A stretch of 64,000 nucleotides of DNA from Natrinema altunense (GTDB lineage: Archaea; Halobacteriota; Halobacteria; Halobacteriales; Natrialbaceae): assembly GCF_000731985.1 (NCBI RefSeq), contig NZ_JNCS01000002.1, forward strand, positions 310,001 to 374,000. The letters run 5' to 3'. The translations under genes were made by a program, and so were the position numbers. Below are positions 1-8,881 of the stretch, in pieces; the first letter of the stretch is position 1; each line of letters opens with the position of its first letter. A model generated the notes under the pieces. The model searched no databases. It saw nothing but the letters and a program-made list of their open reading frames with translations, and was not told where the DNA came from.

Positions 1-1757
1 AACGTCATGATGATAATCACGATCTGCATCCGGGTCCGGGACTTGCGTTCGCGCTGGATATCGTCGTGATTCTCGCTCGCCGTTGCGGCCGTCCGGAGAA
101 CGTCCGAAATCTCGTTCGACGCCTCCTGCGCTTCGGTAATCAGGCGCATCGTTCGGGCGAGGCGCGGAATGTGGTACTTGTTGTTGAACTCGATGAGCGC
201 TTCCTTCATGCTCGTCCCGTAGTTGACCTTCGTGTGAACGATCTCGAACTCGCGGGCCAACTTGCCGCTCGTCGTGTCGGAGACGGCCTTGAACGACTCG
301 AGCAGCGTGAGCCCAGTGTCGTTCGAACTCGAGAGCTTCCGGAGGTCTTCTGAGAGTTTGTTGACGACGGCGGTTCGGTGGCGGAAGTTCCACTCGCGGA
401 AAATCGCCAGCGGCAGGGCGACGATGTACAGCGGGACGTAGAGGTAGATGACCGTCCCCCAGATCGGTTTCTCGAGGAGTTCCTCCCACGACATCGGTGT
501 CGCCCCGTTTACCACGGCCGTAACGACGACGACGAGTGCCATCGGGACGGTCAACGCAAGCGTGATCAGCGGATTGTCCCTGAAGAAGTGATGGGGCTTC
601 CGCAGAACCTCTATCGTCTCGTAGGTCCCCTCGCGGTTCTTGATTCGATCGAACACGCTGTGATCGCCGGTGAACTGTTCGACGAGTCCGAGGCCCAACA
701 GTCCGTCGTCCTTGCCGGTTTCGGTTCGCTGGTCCGTGTTCTCCATCGTGAGGAAGCCGTCGCCGGGCTCGTCGTGTTTGACCGTCGAAACGAGGACGAT
801 GAAGGCGACGCCGATCATCGGGATCAATCCGTACACGGTCATATAGAGCATCTGATTCGAGACGCCCGCGCCCGGAATCATCTGCATGATGACCATGATG
901 ATGATCAGGAGAAGCGGGAACAGCGACAGCGTCATGTACATCTCCCCGAACAGTTCGAGCGTCTCGAGGGTGAGTTCCTGTTCCTGCTTTGCGGTGCGCA
1001 TGTGCTTTTCTTTCTTGTCCTCGAGGAAGCTCTGCATGTCACCGCCGCTGTTGACGATCGAGAGCATGTCGGTCAGGAACTGCGCGAGGTCGTCGCTCGG
1101 CGTCTCCAGCGCTTGTTTCCGGATGGCCGTGCGGTAGTCGATGTCGAAGTATTCGGTCTCTTTGACGATGCTCTGGAACTCCTTTGCGACCTCGCCGTAG
1201 GTGTCGTCGGCCTGGGCCATCGCCTCGATGATCTCGAGTTGGTTCAGGCCACCGACCGACAGGGCGTACATAAACGAGACCGAGTCGGTCAGGAGCATGT
1301 TGATCTCGCGCTTGCGCGAGGACGCACGTGAGTAGGGAATCGCGACCATCGAACCGAAGCCGATCCCGAAGCCGATCGTACCGAGTAGCAGCCCGGTAAA
1401 GAAGATGACGGCCGGAACGCGAAGCATCTCGATGATCCGGAGGAGGAGTCCGTTGCCGACCGGAATGCCGATGAGCGTCTCGTTCGAGAGGAGCCCGATG
1501 GCGAAGACGCCGTAGCCGAGCATCAGCCCGATCAGCCAGAGGGTGAGTCCGCTGATGAACCCGATCCCGAGCGCTCGCGAGAGGTAGAGTTCGACCGTAT
1601 CCGTCATCCGGGCCTGCGCGAGTTTCGTCTCGACATCGGCGACGAACTCGCTGTCGTCCCCGAACAGCCGTTCGTAGAGCGGGTAGAACCGATCACCGAG
1701 TGCGTCGGAGCTTCCCGACATTCCCGACCCGCCGCTGTCCTTCGTTTGGAGGCTCAT
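1..1757 (-). CDS. Type II secretion F-domain membrane protein (PilC/TadC-like), 3' end outside window
   Basis: Polytopic inner-membrane platform protein of an archaeal type IV pilus-like machine, partner of the ATPase encoded just upstream. About 585 residues are visible and the frame runs off the left edge, so the C-terminus is missing. Hydrophobic segments lie near residues 62-80, 82-98, 112-140, 276-295 and 305-325, with another pair around 430-470. Two cytoplasmic helical F-type regions (about 155-275, and a second near the visible end) give the usual duplicated T2SSF layout. The ATG overlaps the ATPase stop codon as ATGA, so the two are probably translationally coupled. PilC and TadC/FlaJ relatives are hard to separate by eye; no FlaF/G/H or archaellin genes are visible, which favours a pilus over an archaellum. 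Confidence 0.85.
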   Translation of the reverse strand, partial: MSLQTKDSGGSGMSGSSDALGDRFYPLYERLFGDDSEFVADVETKLAQARMTDTVELYLSRALGIGFISGLTLWLIGLMLGYGVFAIGLLSNETLIGIPVGNGLLLRIIEMLRVPAVIFFTGLLLGTIGFGIGFGSMVAIPYSRASSRKREINMLLTDSVSFMYALSVGGLNQLEIIEAMAQADDTYGEVAKEFQSIVKETEYFDIDYRTAIRKQALETPSDDLAQFLTDMLSIVNSGGDMQSFLEDKKEKHMRTAKQEQELTLETLELFGEMYMTLSLFPLLLIIIMVIMQMIPGAGVSNQMLYMTVYGLIPMIGVAFIVLVSTVKHDEPGDGFLTMENTDQRTETGKDDGLLGLGLVEQFTGDHSVFDRIKNREGTYETIEVLRKPHHFFRDNPLITLALTVPMALVVVVTAVVNGATPMSWEELLEKPIWGTVIYLYVPLYIVALPLAIFREWNFRHRTAVVNKLSEDLRKLSSSNDTGLTLLESFKAVSDTTSGKLAREFEIVHTKVNYGTSMKEALIEFNNKYHIPRLARTMRLITEAQEASNEISDVLRTAATASENHDDIQRERKSRTRMQIVIIIMT

Positions 1758-4700
1758 GAGTCGGTCTCCTCGTCACTTCCGTCGGCATCGAAAATGCCGT
1801 CGTTTCCGTCCGCCGCGTCCCCGTCGTCGTCTTTAAAAATCGACTCGTCGTCGCTCGAGTCGGCGTCGAACAGTGACCCGTCATCGTCGACCGTCTCGGC
1901 CTCGTCGTCGGTGAAGACCGACGCCGAATCGTCGCCGAATATCGAGTCGTCGCCGGCTTCGTCTTCCGGGTCCGCTTTCGGTTCGCGCCCGTCGGTCGGC
2001 TCGTCATCGGCGGCCTCGGCCGACGAATCGGCTCCCCCGTCGTCGATATCGATCGTCGGCGGGTCAGTGCTCCCGGCTTCGGGTGTCGCCGACTGGGCGT
2101 CGCTTCCCGTGTCCGTGTCGCCGGTTCCATCGTCCCGACGACCGGCAGGCGAACCGTCCGTCTCCGTTGCATCCGCCGCAGGCGAACTCGATTCAGTGCC
2201 ATCCGAATCCGTCGCCCCGTCATCGAGGGCTATCGTCGGTGGTTCCGGCTCGTCGTCAGCGGCCGTATCCGCCGCAGACGTGTCGGAACCCGTTGCATCC
2301 GAGTCCGTTACCCCGGTATCGAGATCGATCGTCGGCGGTTCCGGTTCGTCGTCCGAGGCCGCGTCCGCCGCAGGGGAATCGGACTCCGCCACATCCGACT
2401 CGGTCGACCCGGTCCCGAGGTCGATCGTCGGCGGCTCCGGGTCGTCGTCCGAGGCCGCATCCGTCTCGGCTGCGGGTTGCTCCTCGGGCGCAGCCGTCGA
2501 CGTGCGGTCCTCGGAGTCGGGATCGAAGATGGAATCGAGATCACCGTCCGGGAACATCGAATCGAGTCCCGACGTTTCCCCGTGATCGCTCGCCGTCGAG
2601 TCGGGATCGCCGGCCGCTTGCCCCGGTTGCGGATCGTCGATCCCGTCGATCGTCTCTCCCATATCGTCGAACAGCCCACCCAGATCGCTGTCATCGGCGT
2701 CATCGGACGGCAGTATCGTCGAGTCGCTCCCCGTCGATTCGGTCCCGCCGCTCGAGTCGGTCGTCCCGTCCGCCGGGAGCCGGTCGCCCCCCGCGTTCGA
2801 CGGGGCGGCTTGGGCCGCCGTCTCCGTCGGTGCCCCGCTCGCTGCGGGCGATTCACCGGCAGGCGCGCGTTCGTCGGCTTCCTCCGGTCCCGGTCCGGCA
2901 TCGGGGTCGGTAGCGACGCCGGCCTCGGCCCCTTCGCTCAGCCACGCCGGCTCGTCACCGCCGCCGTCGTCGCCGTCGATGGCGAACGCGGTCGAACTGT
3001 CGCCCAGTTCCCACTCGTCTTCGTCGACGGTCTCGTCGATCTCGCCGCCGAACTCGAACTCGTCGCTGTCGGCGCGGTCGACCTCGATCGTGCTCTCGGC
3101 TTCGACCTCCCCGAGCGAACTCGCGAGCCCGCTGGGAACCTCGCCGCGGAACTCCTCGAACAGCGACTCTTCGGCCCGTTCCAAGATGTCCGTCGAAAGG
3201 TTGTACGTCTCGCTGGTCGCCTCGGGTCGCGGAACGAGTTCCTCTTTCTCCGGATCGACATCGATCAGGACGCTCTCCATCTCCCGGAGGTCCTCGAGAC
3301 TGTCCTCGAGTTGGCCGTTCGCGATGAGCGTGAGGATGGTCTCCGGATCGTTGATAAACGCCTGCACGGTCGCGGCGACTTGCGCGTACGTGTTCAGTTC
3401 GTTTTTGATGAGGTACGCGAGGATGACCTCCCGCTTGAACAGTTCGTCCTCGAGTTTCTCCCGACTCCACCCGCGGTCGAACTGAATCTCCTCCAAGGTG
3501 TTCGAATCCCCCATCTTGAGGAACTCGTCGGTCTCGGCCTGCCACTGGTAGACGTCCTGAACGTTGATCTCGTCGTGTTCGGCCTCGTAGTGGTTGATCT
3601 CGGTCAGGGATTTGTTCCGGCGGACCTTCCGACCCTGCACGCGGGTCTGGGTCTGGATCGACACCAGATCCAGCGCGGTGAACATCGTCTTCGAGACGTT
3701 GATCGGGTCCGTCGTGAACCGCTTGAGCACCTCGTCGACGGAGTCGGCGTGGAAGGTCGTATAGGTGGTGTGACCCGTCGACATGACCTGGAAGAGCGTT
3801 CGACCCTCCTCACCACGGATCTCACCCATCACGATGTAGTCGGGTCGCTGGCGCAGTGCGGCCTCGAGCAGGTCGAATTCGTCGACGTCACCCTGTTCGT
3901 CGTCGGAGAACGAGGGGCGGGTGACGCTGGCGATCCAGTTTCGCTGTGGCAGTTCGACCTCGCGGGTGTCCTCGATGGAGACGATTTTCGCGCTCGAGGG
4001 GATAAACAGCGAGACGGCGTTCAGCGATGTCGTCTTCCCGGATGCGGTACCGCCGGCGAAGATCAGGCTCTTGTGGTTCTCGATGGCGAGCCAGAGGAAC
4101 GCCATCTCGTCGAGCGAGAACGTGTTCCAGTTGATGAGGTCGATCGGGGTGAACGGAACGTCCTTGAACTGACGGATGGTGTAGTTAGTCCCGTGATCGG
4201 AGACCTCTTTGCCGAGGGTCAACTGCGCACGCGAGCCGTCGGGCAACGTCGCGTCGACCTGCGGGAGCCGTTTGCTGATCCCTTTGCCCGACCGCTGGGC
4301 GAGTTTGACGACGAAGTCGTCCAGTTCGTCCTCGCCGTGGTAGATGTTCGAGATGATCTGTTCGTACTCGGAGTGATAGACGAAGACCGGCGAGTTGTAG
4401 CCGTCGACGGAGATGTCTTCGACGTTGATGTCGTGTTTGATCCCGTCGATGCGTTCGTAGCCGATGAAGTCCCGCGTAAGCAGGTACAGGAGCTTTTCGA
4501 CCTGATACTCGCTCAGCGTGTCCGGATCGTCCGCGAGGATGGCCGGTTCGGGTCGGGCCTCGATCCCGCCGAGTCGGCTCGGGCCGGTGTCCTCGGTCTC
4601 GACCACGGTCGCCTCGTCATCGTCGAGCAGTCCCCGAATCGTCTCGACGACGCCTTCCGACGTGCTTCCGGACGTCGCTTCGAAGAGATCGTACCGTTTC

Positions 4701-5674
4701 AGCAACCGTCTGGTTTCGTCCTCGATGACCGTTCGACGACCACCCTCCGTCGCCTTCTCCTTGATGCCGTCTTCGGAGTACTTGATCGCCTTCCTGAGTT
4801 TCCCCGAGAGGAACTCCTTGAGTTCCGCCTCGATCTCGTTCTGGTAGGGCTCGATCATGTAGTACTTCTTCTCGTTTTCCTTCTCCGAGTGGAAGATGAC
4901 GACGTAGGCGTAGGGCTTGTTCACCCAGTAGCGCTCGACCTCCCGGAAGTGGGTCTTCTTTTCGAAGGGGACCGCCTTCTCGAGATCGTAGCGATTGGAG
5001 ACGGTCGTGTTCCCCCCGGCCGTCGAGAAGAACTCGTCTTCGTCGAGGTCCTCCTGAACGTTGACGGTGCGTTCTTCCACGACGTCGTCGAGTTCCAGGG
5101 CAACGTCGTTGGCGGCGGCGAGACGGCCCTCTAACGTCTCGGGATCGAAGCCGAGCGCTTCGGATTTGTCCAGCGGCGACGAATCGTCGTGACCGTACTC
5201 CCGCTTGTAGTGTTCCCAGGTCCAGACGTCCTTGACGACCGGCGTCGTCTCCGGATCGAGGTACTCGTCGACGATCGACCGGAGCGTGGCAGCGCTGTCG
5301 CCGGCGGTCGGCAGGACCTGCTCCTCGAGGTTGTCGGGATGATACCCGAGGTACGATTCCGGATCGAACGTCACTCGGTCCCAGTCGTCCCCGCTCGGGC
5401 TCGATCCGACATCTTCGCCGGTATCGAGTCCGAGTTGGTCCGACTCGGTCCCGTCGTCGGGGTACAGGTCGGCCACTTCGTCGCCGTACCCGTACTCGTT
5501 CATGAACTCTTCCCAGGTGTACGTACCAACTCTGATCGCCGAATTCGACGTCAGGTCAGCTTCTTGAGACCGCTCGTCTTCCGACGCAGGGTCGGATGCC
5601 TCCCCCTCAGAAAAGTCCCCAGCATCCGATTGGTCGGCCTCGTCAATAGCCATTGCATCCACGCTGACGTTCAC
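1754..5674 (-). CDS. Type II/IV secretion ATPase (PilB/TadA/VirB11-like) with long acidic repetitive tail
   Basis: Cytoplasmic hexameric ATPase that should power pilin assembly with the F-domain protein downstream. The ATPase core lies near residues 480-760: Walker A GGTASGKTT around 541, an Asp-box/Walker B segment (DYIVMGEIRGEEG) near 611 and a His box (TGHTTYTTFHAD) near 630. Residues 1-230 are an acidic N-terminal extension, and about 500 residues after the core are almost pure Asp/Glu/Ser/Thr/Ala/Gly with imperfect repeats. At about 1300 residues it is far longer than typical PilB/TadA proteins. Start is uncertain: a GTG at 5674 opens the frame, but a Shine-Dalgarno-like GAGGGGTGA at 5671-5679 better serves the GTG at 5662 or the ATG at 5653. 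Confidence 0.88.
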   Translation of the reverse strand: MNVSVDAMAIDEADQSDAGDFSEGEASDPASEDERSQEADLTSNSAIRVGTYTWEEFMNEYGYGDEVADLYPDDGTESDQLGLDTGEDVGSSPSGDDWDRVTFDPESYLGYHPDNLEEQVLPTAGDSAATLRSIVDEYLDPETTPVVKDVWTWEHYKREYGHDDSSPLDKSEALGFDPETLEGRLAAANDVALELDDVVEERTVNVQEDLDEDEFFSTAGGNTTVSNRYDLEKAVPFEKKTHFREVERYWVNKPYAYVVIFHSEKENEKKYYMIEPYQNEIEAELKEFLSGKLRKAIKYSEDGIKEKATEGGRRTVIEDETRRLLKRYDLFEATSGSTSEGVVETIRGLLDDDEATVVETEDTGPSRLGGIEARPEPAILADDPDTLSEYQVEKLLYLLTRDFIGYERIDGIKHDINVEDISVDGYNSPVFVYHSEYEQIISNIYHGEDELDDFVVKLAQRSGKGISKRLPQVDATLPDGSRAQLTLGKEVSDHGTNYTIRQFKDVPFTPIDLINWNTFSLDEMAFLWLAIENHKSLIFAGGTASGKTTSLNAVSLFIPSSAKIVSIEDTREVELPQRNWIASVTRPSFSDDEQGDVDEFDLLEAALRQRPDYIVMGEIRGEEGRTLFQVMSTGHTTYTTFHADSVDEVLKRFTTDPINVSKTMFTALDLVSIQTQTRVQGRKVRRNKSLTEINHYEAEHDEINVQDVYQWQAETDEFLKMGDSNTLEEIQFDRGWSREKLEDELFKREVILAYLIKNELNTYAQVAATVQAFINDPETILTLIANGQLEDSLEDLREMESVLIDVDPEKEELVPRPEATSETYNLSTDILERAEESLFEEFRGEVPSGLASSLGEVEAESTIEVDRADSDEFEFGGEIDETVDEDEWELGDSSTAFAIDGDDGGGDEPAWLSEGAEAGVATDPDAGPGPEEADERAPAGESPAASGAPTETAAQAAPSNAGGDRLPADGTTDSSGGTESTGSDSTILPSDDADDSDLGGLFDDMGETIDGIDDPQPGQAAGDPDSTASDHGETSGLDSMFPDGDLDSIFDPDSEDRTSTAAPEEQPAAETDAASDDDPEPPTIDLGTGSTESDVAESDSPAADAASDDEPEPPTIDLDTGVTDSDATGSDTSAADTAADDEPEPPTIALDDGATDSDGTESSSPAADATETDGSPAGRRDDGTGDTDTGSDAQSATPEAGSTDPPTIDIDDGGADSSAEAADDEPTDGREPKADPEDEAGDDSIFGDDSASVFTDDEAETVDDDGSLFDADSSDDESIFKDDDGDAADGNDGIFDADGSDEETDS
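2030..2460 (-). repeat. Imperfect tandem repeats in the acidic tail of the pilus ATPase
   Basis: Three consecutive units of about 36 codons share the core DDEPEPPTIDL followed by a Ser/Asp/Ala-rich stretch; a fourth, more diverged unit (DPPTIDIDDGG) follows about 50 codons later. The DNA units, near 2422, 2330, 2230 and 2050, keep the core better than the spacer, which points to in-frame duplication and later drift. Confidence 0.75.
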
Positions 5675-5839
5675 CCCTCAAAAAATTCATCCGCCGATTA
5701 CCATTTCTGATAACTCAGCACCCGCTCGTTTTCGATCGATTCGGCTACTCGTAAGGACGTTATTGGTTTTCATTTGATACGATATTGCAGGGGGCGTGCG
5801 CGAAAAACTTGACATCGGTACCGACGAAACGGAAGAGCG

Positions 5840-6607
5840 ATGAGCGAGCTATTCGATCTCGACGGACGGGTCGCAGTGGTCACGGGCGGGGGACGCGGAA
5901 TCGGCCGCGCGATCGCGGTCGAACTGGCAAACGCGGGGGCTGCGGTCGTTCCGAGCGCCCGCTCGAGGGACGAAATCGAATCCGTCGCCGCCGATATCGA
6001 AGACGCCGGCGGTGACGCACTCGCCGTTCCCGCGGACGTGACCGACAGCGACGCAGTCAGCGACGTCATCGACAGCGCCGTCGACGAGTTCGGCGGCATC
6101 GATATCGTCGTCAACAACGCCGGCTTCAACCCTGACGACGCGCTCGGCCGACCGGAGACGGTCGAACCCGAGAGTCTCGACCGCGTGCTCGATGTCAATC
6201 TAAACGGTGCGTACGAAGTCACCCGCGCTGCCGCGGACCACCTCCTCGCGAGCGATGGCGGGTCGGTCATTAACGTCGCCAGCGTCGGCGGGCTGGTCGG
6301 CCTGCCGCGGCAACACCCCTACGTCGCCTCGAAGCACGGACTCGCCGGCCTCACCAAGAGCATGTCGCTGGACTGGGCACCCGCAGTCAGAGTCAACGCC
6401 GTCGCACCGGGCTACGTCTCGACGGCACTCACCGAGGAGCTCGAGGACGACGATCATCTGCGTCGATCGATCATCGATCGGACCCCGCTCGAGCGGTTCG
6501 CCGACCCCGAGGAGATCGCCGGCCCCGTCGTTTTCCTCGCGAGCGACGCCGCGACCTACGTGACCGGCTCCGTACTCGCGGCCGACGGGGGGTGGACGGC
6601 GCGGTAG
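5840..6607 (+). CDS. Short-chain dehydrogenase/reductase (FabG-like SDR)
   Basis: Soluble NAD(P)-dependent oxidoreductase of the classical SDR family, 255 residues, a normal length. The nucleotide-binding motif TGGGRGIG is at residues 15-22 and NNAG at 92-95. The catalytic set Ser148, Tyr161 and Lys165 (YVASK) is intact, and the C-terminus ends in the usual GGWT-type motif. Substrate is not determined by the sequence; 3-oxoacyl reductases and sugar or alcohol dehydrogenases share these motifs. An acyl-CoA dehydrogenase follows 163 nt downstream on the same strand, so a role in acyl-chain or branched-chain metabolism is plausible but inferred. Confidence 0.9.
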   Translation: MSELFDLDGRVAVVTGGGRGIGRAIAVELANAGAAVVPSARSRDEIESVAADIEDAGGDALAVPADVTDSDAVSDVIDSAVDEFGGIDIVVNNAGFNPDDALGRPETVEPESLDRVLDVNLNGAYEVTRAAADHLLASDGGSVINVASVGGLVGLPRQHPYVASKHGLAGLTKSMSLDWAPAVRVNAVAPGYVSTALTEELEDDDHLRRSIIDRTPLERFADPEEIAGPVVFLASDAATYVTGSVLAADGGWTAR

Positions 6608-6770
6608 ACCCAGTCCGATCGCCACTGACTCTCCGGTCCACACTGATCGAGACGTCGTCCCGCACCGATCTGGTTCGGTCGTGTTCGTTCACCATCAAAA
6701 ATCACGGGGATAGTTGCGACTCCGTGGGCGTTTTCCGAACGCTTAGCCATCGATCGGGAGTACCCCCACT

Positions 6771-8012
6771 ATGCGCTACAATGACAGTGACCAGGCCCGT
6801 GAGGTCGCCGACCGTGCCGCCGACCTGATGGAAGAGGTCGTCCTGCCGATCGAGCGCGAGCGAGCCGGCGGGATGGCCGTCTCGAGCGGCACCGTCGCGG
6901 ACCTTCGCGCGGCCGCCCGCGAGTACGACGTTTATGCACCCCAGATCCCCGAGGAGTACGGCGGCATGGGGCTTTCCTTCCGCGACTCGCTGCCGGCCTT
7001 CGAAGAAGCGGGCCGAAGCCTGCTCGGACAGGTCGCCATGCGCGTCGACGCCCCCGACGAGGGGAACATGCACCTGCTCGAGTTAGCGGGTAACGAGTTG
7101 CAAAAAGAGACTTATCTCGAGCCGCTGGTCGCCGGTGAGATCAAGTCCGGCTTCTCGATGACCGAGCCGATGCAGGGCGCAGGCTCGGACCCGAAAATGA
7201 TCCGGACGACCGCCGAGAAAGACGGCGACGAATGGGTCATCGACGGCCACAAGTGGTGGACGACGCAGGGCGTCGAGGCCGACGTCCTGATCGTCCTCGC
7301 CCGAACCGATCCCGAGGCCCACCCCTACGAGGCCTGTTCGCTCTTCCTCGTGCCTGCCGACGCCGACGGCGTCGAAGTCATCCGCGATGTCCCCCACATG
7401 GGCGGCGGCAATCACGGCGTGTCCCACGCCGAGATCCGCTACGAGAACGTCCGCGTTCCCGGGGAACACCTGCTGGGCGAACTGAACGAAGGCTTCACCC
7501 ACGCGCAGGAACGGCTCGGCCCCGCCCGACTCACCCACTGCATGCGCTACTCCGGGATGGCCCAGCGGTCGCTGGACATCGCGAAGGCCTACATCAGCGA
7601 CCGACGCGGCTTCGACGCGACGCTGTCGGACAAGCAGTCGCTACGCCACCGGATCGCCGACGCCGAGACGAAACTCCACATGGCCCGGACCGGCATCCGC
7701 GACGCCGCCGACCGGATCGCCGCCGGCGACGAGGCCCGCGTCCCCGTCTCGATGTGTAAGGTCTTCACCGCTAACATCACTCAGGACGCCATCGACCTCG
7801 CGGTACAGTGTTGCGGTGCCAACGGCATCGGGAAGGACCTCCCCCTGTCGGACTTCTACGAATCCGTCCGCCAGTTCCGCATCGTCGACGGTGCCGACGA
7901 GGTCCACCGCCGCGTCATCGCCCGCGCCGCCTTCGAGGACGTCCCCGAGGAGGAACTCGAGCCGCTGACCCGCTTCGGCGATCCGAACCGGGACCGAAGC
8001 GCGGACCACTGA
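6771..8012 (+). CDS. Acyl-CoA dehydrogenase, ACAD10/11-like
   Basis: FAD-dependent acyl-CoA dehydrogenase, 413 residues, probably oxidising an acyl-CoA to its 2-enoyl derivative and passing electrons to electron-transfer flavoprotein. The signature FSMTEPMQGAGSDP and the WVIDGHKWW segment are clear. The usual C-terminal YEG catalytic-glutamate motif is replaced by VDGADEVH, as in the ACAD10/11-type group, so substrate range may differ from the other two paralogues in this window (32229 and 38470). A TATA-like GCTTAGCC lies about 27 nt before the ATG, consistent with a leaderless message. It is convergent with the tRNA-Arg gene. Confidence 0.92.
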   Translation: MRYNDSDQAREVADRAADLMEEVVLPIERERAGGMAVSSGTVADLRAAAREYDVYAPQIPEEYGGMGLSFRDSLPAFEEAGRSLLGQVAMRVDAPDEGNMHLLELAGNELQKETYLEPLVAGEIKSGFSMTEPMQGAGSDPKMIRTTAEKDGDEWVIDGHKWWTTQGVEADVLIVLARTDPEAHPYEACSLFLVPADADGVEVIRDVPHMGGGNHGVSHAEIRYENVRVPGEHLLGELNEGFTHAQERLGPARLTHCMRYSGMAQRSLDIAKAYISDRRGFDATLSDKQSLRHRIADAETKLHMARTGIRDAADRIAAGDEARVPVSMCKVFTANITQDAIDLAVQCCGANGIGKDLPLSDFYESVRQFRIVDGADEVHRRVIARAAFEDVPEEELEPLTRFGDPNRDRSADH

Positions 8013-8069
8013 CGGGCCGTTCGCTACGCTGCTTTTTCACTCGACGACTCGCTCCGCTCTTCGTCTCGT

Positions 8070-8095
8070 TGCACGGGCGTGGCGGGATTCGAACC
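8070..8095 (+). repeat. 26-nt direct copy of the tRNA-Arg 3' end
   Basis: A 26-nt segment identical to 8172-8197 (T-arm and acceptor 3' part of tRNA-Arg plus 4 flanking nt) lies 102 nt away in the same orientation. It ends where the tRNA similarity stops being perfect (ACG in place of CACG). Such 3'-end copies are what integrases of the tRNA-targeting type leave as the second attachment site. No integrase gene lies between the copies. Confidence 0.8.
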
Positions 8096-8175
8096 ACGCG
8101 AACGGCTCGCATCGCTCGCCGTTCTCTCCTTCGAACTCCGTGCCCGTTCGCTCGTCGCGTCCGTTCCTCGCTGCA

Positions 8176-8248
8176 CGGGCGTGGCGGGATTCGAACCCAC
8201 GATCAGAAGGTTAGGAACCTCCTGCCCTGTCCGCTAGGCCACACGCCC
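8176..8248 (-). tRNA. tRNA-Arg (anticodon CCT)
   Basis: A 73-nt cloverleaf on the minus strand. Acceptor stem GGGCGTG/CACGCCC pairs fully with discriminator G. Anticodon stem GGAGG/CCTTC holds the loop TTCCTAA, giving anticodon CCT (reads AGG). The T-loop is TTCGAAT, and CCA is not encoded. It lies just downstream of tatA on the same strand and convergent with the acyl-CoA dehydrogenase. Confidence 0.95.
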
Positions 8249-8254
8249 CGCCGC

Positions 8255-8261
8255 AAAAAAA
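8255..8261 (-). terminator. T-run between tatA and tRNA-Arg
   Basis: On the minus strand a run of seven T lies immediately after the tatA stop codon and 6 nt before the tRNA 5' end. Oligo-T runs are sufficient terminators in archaea, so this probably ends the tatA message. Confidence 0.5.
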
Positions 8262-8262
8262 C

Positions 8263-8589
8263 TTAGTTGGTTTCCGTTTCAGTTCCGGTTTCGGTTCCGG
8301 TCTCGGTGCTCGTCTCCTCCTCGGTGGTGACGGGTTCCGTATCGACGAACTCCTCGTCGTCCTCGAGGTTACTCTCGCTGACGTTGCCGCTTCCGTCGCG
8401 CATTTCCTCGAGTTCCGATTCGACTTTCTCGCGCCCCTTCTGGAACTCACCCATGGCCTCGCCGGTCGAGCGTGCCAGTTTTGGGATCTTGTTGGCCCCG
8501 AAGAGCAAAATCGCGATGATGAGGATAATCGCGAGCTCGGGAGGCCCCATTCCGCCGGGGATGAACAGCGGTGCGGTTTCGGCTACCAT
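8263..8589 (-). CDS. tatA: Sec-independent translocase TatA
   Basis: Pore-forming subunit of the twin-arginine translocase, the main export route in haloarchaea; it would serve the Tat substrates in this window (zinc-binding lipoprotein, CuA-d1 protein, molybdenum subunit). About 108 residues: one N-terminal membrane helix (PPELAIILIIAILLFGANK) with the conserved FG hinge, an amphipathic helix (KIPKLARSTGEAMGEF) and a charged acidic tail ending in Thr/Glu repeats. The ATG at 8589 is chosen over an upstream in-frame start because a TATA element (TTATAA, 8617-8622) sits about 30 nt before it, as for a leaderless gene. TatB-like identity cannot be strictly excluded, but archaea normally carry only TatA-type proteins. 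Confidence 0.93.
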   Translation of the reverse strand: MVAETAPLFIPGGMGPPELAIILIIAILLFGANKIPKLARSTGEAMGEFQKGREKVESELEEMRDGSGNVSESNLEDDEEFVDTEPVTTEEETSTETGTETGTETETN

Positions 8590-8614
8590 CTCTATACGTG
8601 GCTTATCCGCTGGC

Positions 8615-8622
8615 AATTATAA
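8615..8622 (-). promoter_or_regulatory. TATA box of tatA
   Basis: Minus-strand GGTTATAATTG centres about 30 nt upstream of the tatA ATG and is preceded by A-rich sequence (AAAA), as expected for BRE plus TATA. The predicted transcription start coincides with the start codon. Confidence 0.6.
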
Positions 8623-8881
8623 CCTTTTTGGACCACTAAGGTAAGCAAGCGGCCGCGACAGTCCGTTTGCGGAGGAAATTCGTCCAACTGGACAGCGAAC
8701 TGTTCGCTATCCGATGGCGACCCCTGATTTTACCCCGCCGACCGGCGTATCGTGCCACCGTGGACGCGGCCGCGCGGTCGTCGTCGTCGGCCGTTTCGAG
8801 GTATCCGTTCCCGATGCGCCCCGGTCTCAGTCGCTTCCGATAACGAAACTGTCTTTCGGCGTTACACGCAATACCGAGACG

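Noticed and set aside
378-1331. Long plus-strand open frame opposite the PilC-like gene
   Set aside because: Mirror frame of a high-GC gene; Arg/Asp-rich with no membrane or domain features, while the minus strand encodes clear F-domain helices.
2477-5134. 885-codon plus-strand frame opposite the pilus ATPase
   Set aside because: Antisense shadow; no start signal or family motif, and the minus strand has Walker motifs.
8714-8881. N-terminal extension of the peroxiredoxin from an upstream ATG
   Set aside because: The extra 56 codons are Arg/Val-rich, unlike haloarchaeal coding sequence, and the family begins at 8882.
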